Assembly (NCBI RefSeq): GCF_012295525.1
Contig: NZ_CP051167.1
Coordinates: forward strand, 2,666,001-2,730,000
Source: Oxynema aestuarii AP17
Lineage (GTDB): Bacteria; Cyanobacteriota; Cyanobacteriia; Cyanobacteriales; Laspinemataceae
Length of the DNA: 64,000 bases
Direction: 5' to 3'
Positions within the stretch are counted from its first letter, which is position 1. Each line of letters starts with the position of its first letter. The notes beneath the pieces were generated by a model. The model had not been told where the DNA came from. It made no database searches and was given only the letters and a program-made list of their open reading frames with translations. Below, in pieces: positions 48,670-54,464 of this stretch. The position numbers and the translations under genes are program-made.

Positions 48670-48892
48670 TGAAAATTATCCTCAGCGAAGAAATTAAACA
48701 AAGCGAGAACTACTCGATCGGTAACTCGCTATTTGATGCAAATTGATGCGAACATCGGTAAAAGGGAAGCCTTACGATCGATCTCCTTCAATTCCATCCC
48801 CTTGAGACCGATTTAAAGCTAAGCTTAGCAAATCTTTGGCATCAGTTGCGATTTCCTAGCTAAAATATGAATTGTTTATTCACATTCAGGCT

Positions 48893-50443
48893 ATGTTCGC
48901 AATTTTTTTTCGTCAATATTCTCGTCAAATGAGCGTGGGCGCGATCGCCTTATCTCTATCTTTAGGAGGATGTCAATTAAGCGATTTTACCGTATCGCCA
49001 GCAACGGAAAGCCCCACCCCAGAAGCTCCACCCTCCCCGACGACCTACGATAATTTTGTTGATTGGTGCCAAAATAAAGAAAATCTTTCCGAACCCCTCA
49101 GACAAACGGTAGATTTATTATTAGAAAATATCCAAGCCAATCAATGCGAGCTAGCTCAATTGGAACTGCTGCAACTCTCCGAACTAGACTTGCGCGGAAC
49201 CCAGATTGTAGACCTCAAACCCCTTGCGTCTCTGAGGAATTTAACGAAGCTTTCCCTACGTAGCAACCAAATTACCGACCTCGAACCTTTACGCTCTTTA
49301 ACTTCTTTGGTCGAACTGGATTTAGGCAGTAATAAAATTACCGATCTCGAACCGCTTGCTAATTTAACCAACCTGAAGAGTTTGTCTCTTTTTAATAATC
49401 AAATTAGCGATTTAACTCCCCTTTCAGGTTTAACCAACTTACAAAATTTGACCCTATTTAACAATCAGGTTACCGATTTAACTGCATTATCGGGGTTAAA
49501 TAATCTCAGTCAGCTCGATTTAGGGAACAATCAAATTACTAATTTGGAAGCTCTGTCTACGCTCGTTAATCTAACAGCTTTAAATTTAGAAACGAATCAA
49601 ATTATTACGGTAGAACCGTTGGCTTCCCTGCGTTCTTTGACCGAACTCGACCTCGGCAGCAATCAGATTGTGGATGTCGATTCGTTGGCGGCAATCTCAA
49701 CTCTAAAAATCCTTCATTTGGGAAGTAATCAAATTATAGATATTGCCAAACTTTCAAGCCTAAATTCTTTGACAGAGCTGGATTTAAGCGGTAACACGAT
49801 CGCCGATATCGGCGCGATCGCCCCTCTTCAATCTTTAACAAAGCTCAATCTCAATACTAATGCGATTAATAGCATAGATCCGTTAGCGAACCTGACATAT
49901 TTGAGCGATTTAAGTTTAGAAAACAATCAAATTACCGAAATTGCGCCTCTGGCGAAATTGACAGCACTCGAAACGCTCAAGTTAACTAAAAATCAAATAA
50001 CTACGGTGGAGGCGATCGCGCCGTTAACGAATCTAAAACAACTCGATCTCAGTGACAATCAAATAACGGCGATCGCGCCTTTAGCAAAACTTACCGATCT
50101 CGAAGAATTATCCTTAGTTGCTAATAAAATTAGCAAGATTGAGCCATTGGCGAGCTTAACTCAGCTCAAAATTCTCAACCTCAATGGAAATCAGATCGAG
50201 ACAGTCGAACCTCTGGCGGGTTTAACTCAGCTCAAAACGTTGAATCTCAAAGACAATCAGATCGAGAATGTCAAACCCTTGGCGTCTTTGACGAACTTAA
50301 ACGAACTCGTTTTAGAAAACAACCAGATCGCTGAAATTCAGTCCCTCTCTCCCCTCAAGTCTCTCACCGGACTCTTTTTAGGTGGTAATGCGATCGCCGA
50401 AAAAACCTGTCCGGTCGAACCCGCCTCGATCTGCTCGTTTTAA
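48893..50443 (+). CDS. Leucine-rich-repeat lipoprotein
   Basis: 516 residues from the ATG at 48893; a second ATG at 48929 also leaves a full signal. A signal with LSLSLGGC is a lipobox, so Cys is lipidated. After a Pro/Thr spacer come about 16 internalin-type repeats of ~22 residues (LTxLxxLxLxxNQIxDLxPLxx). It is exported and probably binds protein ligands. It is the last gene before the tRNA island, with no shared promoter. Confidence 0.88.
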   Translation: MFAIFFRQYSRQMSVGAIALSLSLGGCQLSDFTVSPATESPTPEAPPSPTTYDNFVDWCQNKENLSEPLRQTVDLLLENIQANQCELAQLELLQLSELDLRGTQIVDLKPLASLRNLTKLSLRSNQITDLEPLRSLTSLVELDLGSNKITDLEPLANLTNLKSLSLFNNQISDLTPLSGLTNLQNLTLFNNQVTDLTALSGLNNLSQLDLGNNQITNLEALSTLVNLTALNLETNQIITVEPLASLRSLTELDLGSNQIVDVDSLAAISTLKILHLGSNQIIDIAKLSSLNSLTELDLSGNTIADIGAIAPLQSLTKLNLNTNAINSIDPLANLTYLSDLSLENNQITEIAPLAKLTALETLKLTKNQITTVEAIAPLTNLKQLDLSDNQITAIAPLAKLTDLEELSLVANKISKIEPLASLTQLKILNLNGNQIETVEPLAGLTQLKTLNLKDNQIENVKPLASLTNLNELVLENNQIAEIQSLSPLKSLTGLFLGGNAIAEKTCPVEPASICSF

Positions 50444-50465
50444 TCCGGGCTAGCAACCCTCCCTC

Positions 50466-50551
50466 TGCGTACTACACGATCGCCTTTCCCGGAATTGGCG
50501 ATCGGGGGATGGCGCTCGTGCATACTACAATTTCTAAAAATACTACAATCC
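50466..50551 (-). promoter_or_regulatory. Inverted GTAGTA motifs upstream of the array promoter
   Basis: TACTAC (the complement of GTAGTA) occurs at about 50470, 50525 and 50546, the last two about 21 bases apart with similar flanks (ATACTACAAT). They point opposite to the array promoter at 50635 and may be regulator binding sites or a divergent promoter without a good -35. Confidence 0.35.
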
Positions 50552-50634
50552 TCATAACCTTTATCTAGCAAGGATTTTGAGCATTGCTAGGCGATCGCCT
50601 ATCGAAATTTTCTCAAAAATCTCGGCCAGACCCC

Positions 50635-50663
50635 TTGACACGCATGTAGTACGTATGTAGTAT
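50635..50663 (+). promoter_or_regulatory. Promoter of the tRNA array
   Basis: TTGACA (50635-50640), a 17-base spacer, TAGTAT (50658-50663), with GTAGTA also in the spacer as a direct repeat. It is preceded by CCCC, as is the promoter at 56440. No gene other than the tRNAs lies within reach. Confidence 0.8.
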
Positions 50664-50887
50664 GTAAGTGTGGCGGACGGGAAAAGCGCTCTGACGCAAC
50701 GCCCCATCGCCCAACTTAGAACCTTGACAACTGAATAAATTCAATCATGACCTATTGGAAAGAATTCACAAAACAGGCAGATTGATGCGGGGAAAATCAT
50801 TCCCTCGAATCATTCTCTCCGGTCAACTGCCTGGGGTGAATTCAACTGGAGAAACGTGGAACAACTATCTACAAAACTCCAATAAAT
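50664..50887 (+). other. Leader of the tRNA array transcript
   Basis: 224 bases between promoter and first tRNA. It holds AGAACCTTGACAA followed by GAATAAA at 50718-50738 and GAATTCAACT at 50838, both repeated in the same order in the leader after the 56440 promoter. No coding frame is convincing. Possibly a structured leader used in processing. Confidence 0.5.
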
Positions 50888-50961
50888 GGGGGTGTAACTC
50901 AGATGTGTAGAGTGCTTGTCTGTCGAACAAGAAGTCGCGGGTTCGAGTCCCGTCATCCCCG
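50888..50961 (+). tRNA. tRNA-Asp (GUC)
   Basis: Acceptor GGGGGTG/CATCCCC, anticodon loop CTGTCGA, T arm GCGGG-TTCGAGT-CCCGT, discriminator G as expected for Asp. No encoded CCA. First gene of the array. Confidence 0.9.
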
Positions 50962-50967
50962 TTCGAT

Positions 50968-51042
50968 AGTCCCGTAGGCGAACGAATAAGCCGTCAGCCC
51001 CTCAAGCTGGAGATGCGGGTTTAAATCCCGTCGGGACTTCCA
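50968..51042 (+). tRNA. tRNA-Glu-like (CUC)
   Basis: Acceptor AGTCCCG/CGGGACT, D stem GGC/GCC, anticodon loop CCCTCAA, T loop TTTAAAT. It is related to the Glu(UUC) gene at 51196. Odd points: C instead of U at position 33, discriminator T, and an encoded CCA that its array neighbours lack. Confidence 0.7.
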
Positions 51043-51113
51043 ATTTTTTACTATTCAGGAGTAGAAAGCTCATCTCAGCCTTTTCGTGTCGATTTCATCG
51101 ATGAAAAGGTCGT

Positions 51114-51187
51114 GCGGGGATGGTGTAACAGGCAAACATCTCGGTCTCCAAAACCGAAGATTCTGAGTTCGACTCTCAGTCCCCGTG
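51114..51187 (+). tRNA. tRNA-Trp (CCA)
   Basis: Acceptor GCGGGGA/TCCCCGT, anticodon loop CTCCAAA, T arm CTGAG-TTCGACT-CTCAG, discriminator G. No CCA encoded. Confidence 0.88.
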
Positions 51188-51195
51188 TGTCATAA

Positions 51196-51269
51196 GGTGC
51201 CGTAGGCAAATTGGTAAAGCCCCCGATCTTTCAAGTCGGCGTTTGCGGGTTCAAATCCCGTCGGCACTG
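51196..51269 (+). tRNA. tRNA-Glu (UUC)
   Basis: Acceptor GGTGCCG/CGGCACT, D stem GGC/GCC, anticodon loop CTTTCAA, T arm GCGGG-TTCAAAT-CCCGT, discriminator G. Confidence 0.9.
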
Positions 51270-51338
51270 TTTTAATCTCTGTTTAAATAAATTTTTCAAA
51301 ATGATTTTAATAAGCTTTTAAAAAGAGTGTCAATTTTT

Positions 51339-51425
51339 GGGTCGGTATCCAAATTGGTGACGGAGCTTGACTGTAAATCAAGTGCTTTTATGCTAAACGT
51401 GGGGGTTCGAGTCCCTCCCGACCCT
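51339..51425 (+). tRNA. tRNA-Tyr (GUA), class II
   Basis: Acceptor GGGTCGG/CCGACCC, anticodon loop CTGTAAA, an 18-base variable arm, T arm GGGGG-TTCGAGT-CCCTC. The discriminator is T rather than the usual A. Confidence 0.88.
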
Positions 51426-51429
51426 TTGG

Positions 51430-51518
51430 GGAGAAGTGGCCGAGGGGTTGAAGGCGCTTTCCTGCTAAGAAAGAACGGTTTTAAACAGCCGTCGAGGGTT
51501 CAAATCCCTCCTTCTCCG
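51430..51518 (+). tRNA. tRNA-Ser (GCU)
   Basis: Acceptor GGAGAAG/CTTCTCC, anticodon loop CTGCTAA, long variable arm, T arm GAGGG-TTCAAAT-CCCTC, discriminator G. Canonical class II. Confidence 0.92.
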
Positions 51519-51573
51519 TTTTAATTTTGTTTTAATTTTGTTTTGATTTTGTTTTAATTTTGTTTTGATTTTT
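51519..51573. repeat. Five tandem copies of an 11-bp T-rich unit
   Basis: TTTTAATTTTG or TTTTGATTTTG is repeated five times without gaps between tRNA-Ser and tRNA-Phe. It would give a U-rich, unstructured spacer in the transcript. Confidence 0.9.
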
Positions 51574-51580
51574 CATATTT

Positions 51581-51654
51581 CCCCCGGTAGCTCAGTTGGT
51601 AGTAGCGCCTGTTTGAAGAACAGGAGGTCGTCGGTTCGATTCCGACTTGGGGGG
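51581..51654 (+). tRNA. tRNA-Phe (GAA)
   Basis: Acceptor CCCCCGG/TTGGGGG with two G-U pairs, anticodon loop TTGAAGA, T arm GTCGG-TTCGATT-CCGAC. Discriminator G and position 37 G are unusual for Phe. Confidence 0.8.
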
Positions 51655-51661
51655 CTGTTGA

Positions 51662-51734
51662 TGCCGGATGGACGATGGGTAAGTCGCCGTGACTCTGAAT
51701 CACGGAGAGGTTGGTTCGATCCCAACTCCGGCAG
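51662..51734 (+). tRNA. tRNA-Gln (CUG)
   Basis: Acceptor TGCCGGA/TCCGGCA with the U1-A72 pair typical of Gln, anticodon loop CTCTGAA, T arm GTTGG-TTCGATC-CCAAC, discriminator G. Confidence 0.88.
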
Positions 51735-51738
51735 TGAT

Positions 51739-51813
51739 TGGGGAGTAGGCGACGTTGGCAAAGCCACCCGACTTTGGATCGGGATCTCGCGGGTTCGATT
51801 CCTGCCTCCCCAG
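51739..51813 (+). tRNA. tRNA-Gln (UUG)
   Basis: Acceptor TGGGGAG/CTCCCCA with U1-A72, anticodon loop CTTTGGA, T arm GCGGG-TTCGATT-CCTGC, discriminator G. Confidence 0.9.
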
Positions 51814-51849
51814 TTAGCTCACTAAATGAGTAATAATCGTACTCACATT

Positions 51850-51922
51850 GGGTGATTGGCAGAGCGGCTGATGCATCGGGCTTTTAACCCGATTTAGGTG
51901 GGTTCGACTCCTACATCACCCC
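51850..51922 (+). tRNA. tRNA-Lys (UUU)
   Basis: Acceptor GGGTGAT/ATCACCC, anticodon loop CTTTTAA, T arm GTGGG-TTCGACT-CCTAC. Discriminator C is unusual for Lys. Confidence 0.85.
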
Positions 51923-51930
51923 CCTATTTT

Positions 51931-52005
51931 GCTCCTGTGGCGCAATTGGCAGACGCGACAGCCTTAAAATCTGTTTGTTTGCGGGTTCGAGTCCCGCCAG
52001 GAGTA
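51931..52005 (+). tRNA. tRNA-Leu-like (UAA) without long variable arm
   Basis: Acceptor GCTCCTG/CAGGAGT, Leu-like D arm (GCGCAATTGGCAGACGC), anticodon loop CTTAAAA, T arm GCGGG-TTCGAGT-CCCGC, discriminator A. At 75 bases it has only a 6-base variable region, whereas bacterial tRNA-Leu is class II. Confidence 0.75.
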
Positions 52006-52009
52006 TCGC

Positions 52010-52082
52010 CGGGATGTAATTCAGTGGCCAGAAGCCTTGGTTTGGGGCCAAGGAGTCGTTGGTTCGAGTCCAACCATCCCGA
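52010..52082 (+). tRNA. tRNA-Pro (UGG)
   Basis: Acceptor CGGGATG/CATCCCG with the C1-G72 pair of Pro, anticodon loop TTTGGGG, T arm GTTGG-TTCGAGT-CCAAC, discriminator A. Confidence 0.9.
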
Positions 52083-52088
52083 CTGTTT

Positions 52089-52162
52089 ACCCCTGTGACG
52101 CAATTGGAAGACGTGACCGACTCAGACTCGGTAGTTTGCAGGTTCGAGTCCTGTCAGGGGTA
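52089..52162 (+). tRNA. tRNA-Leu-like (CAG) without long variable arm
   Basis: Acceptor ACCCCTG/CAGGGGT, D arm like the Leu(UAA) gene, anticodon loop CTCAGAC, variable region AGTTT, discriminator A. 74 bases, class I shape. Confidence 0.75.
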
Positions 52163-52165
52163 TGA

Positions 52166-52240
52166 GCTCTCGTGGCGGAAGTGGAAGACGCGCCAGACTA
52201 AGGATCTGGTTTTTTGCAGGTTCGAGTCCTGCCGGGAGTA
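52166..52240 (+). tRNA. tRNA-Leu-like (AAG) without long variable arm
   Basis: Acceptor GCTCTCG/CGGGAGT, Leu-like D arm, anticodon loop CTAAGGA, variable region of six Ts, discriminator A. A34 anticodons other than Arg ACG are rare in bacteria. Confidence 0.75.
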
Positions 52241-52276
52241 TTTTATATAGATGTAGGCGTTTTTGGAGTTGTGAGA

Positions 52277-53053
52277 ATGAAGCGCGTTGCGATCGCCCAA
52301 GAAACAGTAAAAATCCTTGAAACAGGTCACTATTTTTATGAAGCTCGCCCGGTTGAAATTGCTCGGGAGTTAAGCGAATGCTTGGAAGGCACAAAATATT
52401 ATCATCCATATTTTTTAGCTCAAATTGAACGAGAGATTTTAGCCAGATCTCCGAGTTTTTCGCAAACTCTTTTTGAACTCAAAAATGAGACAACTTTGAT
52501 GGGAGCGGAGCGATTGGCGCGATCGCAAAATTTTGAAAAAATAGGCATTCTCAATTTCGCTTCCGCGAGAAATCCTGGGGGCGGCTTCCTCAACGGCGCT
52601 CAAGCTCAAGAGGAAAGTTTAGCTCGCAGTTCTGGTTTATATAAAAGTTTATTAAAGGCTCAAGACTATTATGATTTTCATCGGTCTTATCGATCGCTTT
52701 TGTATTCCAATCGAATGGTTTATTCTCCCGGTTGTCCCGTGTTCCGAAAAGATGACGGAACACTGTTGGCGCAACCTTATCGAGTTGATTTTATAACCAG
52801 TCCGGCTCCCAATGCAGGGGCGATCGCCCGACAACAACCGGAAGCCGTAGCACAAATTATTCCGGTATTGCGCGATCGCGCCTCCAAAGTGTTGAGTTTG
52901 GCCGCTTACCATCACTGTGATGCTTTAGTATTGGGGGCGTGGGGCTGTGGGGTGTTCCGCAACGATCCGGCGATCGTCGCCCAAATTTTCGCCGATTTTC
53001 TCTTATCCAGAACTCGATTTTGGGGCAGGTTTAAAATTTGTTTTCAGTCTTAG
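52277..53053 (+). CDS. PARG-like (TIGR02452) protein, C-terminus apparently frameshifted
   Basis: 258 residues from ATG 52277. Microbial-type poly(ADP-ribose) glycohydrolase/macrodomain relative: N-terminal helical region, then NFASARNPGGGFLNGAQAQEESLARSS, the GGG...QEE catalytic signature, and VLGAWGCGVFRNDP, the family's late conserved loop. Such enzymes remove ADP-ribose chains from protein or nucleic acid. The frame stops at 53053 after GRFKICFQS, but the -1 frame continues with LFSVLDSSKNRKIYREFEKAF to a TAA at 53118, which looks like the expected family tail. A single-base indel, or less likely frameshifting, is implied. It lies inside the tRNA array, 37 bases after tRNA-Leu(AAG). Confidence 0.8.
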   Translation: MKRVAIAQETVKILETGHYFYEARPVEIARELSECLEGTKYYHPYFLAQIEREILARSPSFSQTLFELKNETTLMGAERLARSQNFEKIGILNFASARNPGGGFLNGAQAQEESLARSSGLYKSLLKAQDYYDFHRSYRSLLYSNRMVYSPGCPVFRKDDGTLLAQPYRVDFITSPAPNAGAIARQQPEAVAQIIPVLRDRASKVLSLAAYHHCDALVLGAWGCGVFRNDPAIVAQIFADFLLSRTRFWGRFKICFQS

Positions 53054-53204
53054 ATTCGAGTAAAAATCGAAAAATTTATCGAGAGTTTGAAAAGGCATTT
53101 TCAAAGAATTTACAGTAACTTTTCGCTCCAATTCCACGATCTTAAGGGTAAAACTGGATCTAAAACTTGGGTTAAATTCAAAGGTAAAATAAACCATAAA
53201 ACAA

Positions 53205-53275
53205 GCGAATATGGTGTAGCGGTAGCATGAGAGCCTTCCAAGCTCTGGGGACGAGTTCAAATCTCGTTATTCGCT
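53205..53275 (+). tRNA. tRNA-Gly (UCC)
   Basis: Acceptor GCGAATA/TATTCGC, anticodon loop CTTCCAA, T arm ACGAG-TTCAAAT-CTCGT, discriminator T as for Gly. 71 bases. Confidence 0.9.
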
Positions 53276-53292
53276 CTTTTTTTATCCAGCTA

Positions 53293-53322
53293 TTTCTCTG
53301 CGGGTGTTTTCTCTGCGGGTGT
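53293..53322. repeat. 15-bp tandem duplication at the 5' end of tRNA-Gly(GCC)
   Basis: TTTCTCTGCGGGTGT occurs twice without spacing; the second copy includes the first eight bases of the tRNA-Gly(GCC) gene. Confidence 0.9.
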
Positions 53323-53385
53323 GATGTAGTGGTAGCATCAAAGCTTGCCAAGTTTTGCGCGCGAGTTCGAGTCTCGCCACTCGCT
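53315..53385 (+). tRNA. tRNA-Gly (GCC)
   Basis: Acceptor GCGGGTG/CACTCGC, anticodon loop TTGCCAA, T arm GCGAG-TTCGAGT-CTCGC, discriminator T. Confidence 0.9.
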
Positions 53386-53389
53386 TTTT

Positions 53390-53461
53390 AGTCCTGTAGC
53401 TCAACGGTAGAGTGCTTGCCTTACAAGCAAGATGTTATCGGTTCAAATCCGATCGGGACTA
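53390..53461 (+). tRNA. tRNA-Val (UAC)
   Basis: Acceptor AGTCCTG/CGGGACT, D arm GCTC/GAGT, anticodon loop CTTACAA, T arm ATCGG-TTCAAAT-CCGAT, discriminator A. Confidence 0.9.
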
Positions 53462-53470
53462 TTGATTAAA

Positions 53471-53544
53471 GGGAGTATAACTCAAGGGAATAGAGTCCCG
53501 ATCTTCTAAATCGGTTCGTGTAGGTTCGAGTCCTACCACTCCCG
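53471..53544 (+). tRNA. tRNA-Arg (UCU)
   Basis: Acceptor GGGAGTA/CACTCCC with one A-C mismatch at 7-66, anticodon loop CTTCTAA, T arm GTAGG-TTCGAGT-CCTAC, discriminator G. Confidence 0.85.
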
Positions 53545-53609
53545 TTTTTAAAATCACACAGGAGGTGTACTTTCACTGTTTTTAATTAACTGCCAAAACC
53601 GCGATCGCA

Positions 53610-53824
53610 CCGTAGCGTGACCCAACTTTTGGAGCTTACATACTGAGTACGAGAGGAACGGTAACACTGTTAGATACAGTGGGCGCGTGAGAACGAGGAG
53701 TGCGAAGAACCCGACAGGTGGGCCTAGAGGTAGCCATCCTTTAAAGAGTGTGTAAAAACTCATCGGCGGAGTCCCTCTAGTAACTGAGAGAGCGCACAAC
53801 GCTCCCCTAACTTGCACGCTACGG
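53610..53824 (+). ncRNA. Y-stem RNA a: carries 23S rRNA GTPase-centre look-alikes
   Basis: Outer stem CCGTAGCGTG (53610-53619) pairs exactly with CACGCTACGG (53815-53824). An internal loop with CCCAAC and AACTTG follows, then GGAGC/GCTCC, then TTACATAC, the plan shared with four other RNAs at 57.2-58.4 kb. Inside are: AGTACGAGAGGAAC (53646-53659), the sarcin-ricin loop sequence, closed by TACTG/CGGTA; CAGTGGGCGCGTGAGAACGAGG (53677-53698), like 23S helix 94; and 53711-53766, which matches the 58-base L11-binding GTPase-associated centre at roughly three positions in four (from memory of E. coli 1051-1108), with the key adenines in UAGA and GUAA kept and its stems CCGA/TCGG and GAGT/ACTC preserved by different bases. 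Confidence 0.75.
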
Positions 53825-53867
53825 GCGATTGCCTTTAACCCATCGGCGATCGTTAAAAGTATAATTT

Positions 53868-53941
53868 GGGGTCATAGCTCAACGGGCTAGAGCGCCTGCC
53901 TTGCAAGCAGGAGGTTATGGGTTCGAGTCCCATTGATTCCA
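53868..53941 (+). tRNA. tRNA-Ala (UGC)
   Basis: Acceptor GGGGTCA/TGATTCC, anticodon loop CTTGCAA, T arm ATGGG-TTCGAGT-CCCAT, discriminator A. The G3-U70 pair is replaced by a G3-C/G4-U arrangement, so Ala identity may be weakened. Confidence 0.88.
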
Positions 53942-53944
53942 TCT

Positions 53945-54019
53945 GGTGTCTGAAGTCAAAGCGGTCGAGACGCTGGTTTGTGGAACCAGTCCTAGCGGGT
54001 TCGAGTCCCGTCAGACACC
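53945..54019 (+). tRNA. tRNA-His (GUG)
   Basis: Eight-pair acceptor including the encoded G(-1) opposite C73, the His identity pair; anticodon loop TTGTGGA; T arm GCGGG-TTCGAGT-CCCGT. Confidence 0.92.
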
Positions 54020-54025
54020 CCTAAT

Positions 54026-54108
54026 GGAAGATGCCGCTAAATGGTTGGCAACTGGTCTTGAAAACCAGGGTACGGGTCACCGTAGGGGTTCGATTCCTCC
54101 ATCTTCCT
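54026..54108 (+). tRNA. tRNA-Ser (UGA)
   Basis: Acceptor GGAAGAT/ATCTTCC, anticodon loop CTTGAAA, long variable arm with GGTACGGGTCACCGTA, T loop TTCGATT. The T stem has one mismatch. Confidence 0.85.
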
Positions 54109-54112
54109 TGAA

Positions 54113-54184
54113 CCACCGAAGGCCGAAAAGTGAGGCACCGTGCTGATAACGCGGGGATAGGAGGGGCAGTACCTCCTCGGTGGA
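54113..54184 (+). tRNA. tRNA-Ile-like (GAU) with aberrant T loop
   Basis: Acceptor CCACCGA/TCGGTGG, D stem GCC/GGC, anticodon loop CTGATAA, T stem GGAGG/CCTCC but loop GGCAGTA in place of TTCRANY. The anticodon-stem pairing is weak (CCGTG/CGCGG). It could not make the normal D-T loop contacts. Confidence 0.6.
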
Positions 54185-54187
54185 TTG

Positions 54188-54257
54188 CCCTCTGCCAGGG
54201 GATTTGGCACTGACGCTACGAACGTCGGTTGTGGTGGTTCGACTCCATCCAGAGGGG
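54188..54257 (+). tRNA. tRNA-Arg-like (ACG)
   Basis: Acceptor CCCTCTG/CAGAGGG, anticodon loop CTACGAA, T arm GGTGG-TTCGACT-CCATC, discriminator G. The D arm is short and irregular (CCAGGGGATTTGG). Confidence 0.7.
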
Positions 54258-54261
54258 CTAT

Positions 54262-54333
54262 TCCTCGGTAGCTCAATGGTAGAGCGTCCGGCTGTTAACC
54301 GGAGGGTTCTTGGTTCGAGTCCAAGCCGGGGAG
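54262..54333 (+). tRNA. tRNA-Asn (GUU)
   Basis: Acceptor TCCTCGG/CCGGGGA, D stem GCTC/GAGC, anticodon loop CTGTTAA, T arm CTTGG-TTCGAGT-CCAAG, discriminator G. Last tRNA of the first unit. Confidence 0.92.
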
Positions 54334-54464
54334 TTTTAGATTAGAGATTCGATCTAATTTTCGATCTTTGTACGTAGTATTTTTAAAGATGTTTTTCAAA
54401 AAAAGTCTATTTTTTGCCTTATGATTTTAGTGATTAGAATTTAAAGAAATTTGTTGTTTGAATT

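Noticed and set aside
51327-52250. Short open frames on both strands across the tRNA array
   Set aside because: They run through tRNA genes whose cloverleaf pairing is clear; the peptides have no family features.
52973-53060. Programmed -1 frameshift in the PARG-like gene
   Set aside because: No X-XXY-YYZ slippery heptamer in the right phase and no clear downstream stimulator; an indel is simpler.
53636-53755. TTACATAC pairing with GTGTGTAA as a tRNA acceptor in RNA a
   Set aside because: The second strand is part of the L11-domain-like hairpin (GUGUAA loop), and no D, anticodon or T arms lie between; the rRNA-like fold explains the bases better.
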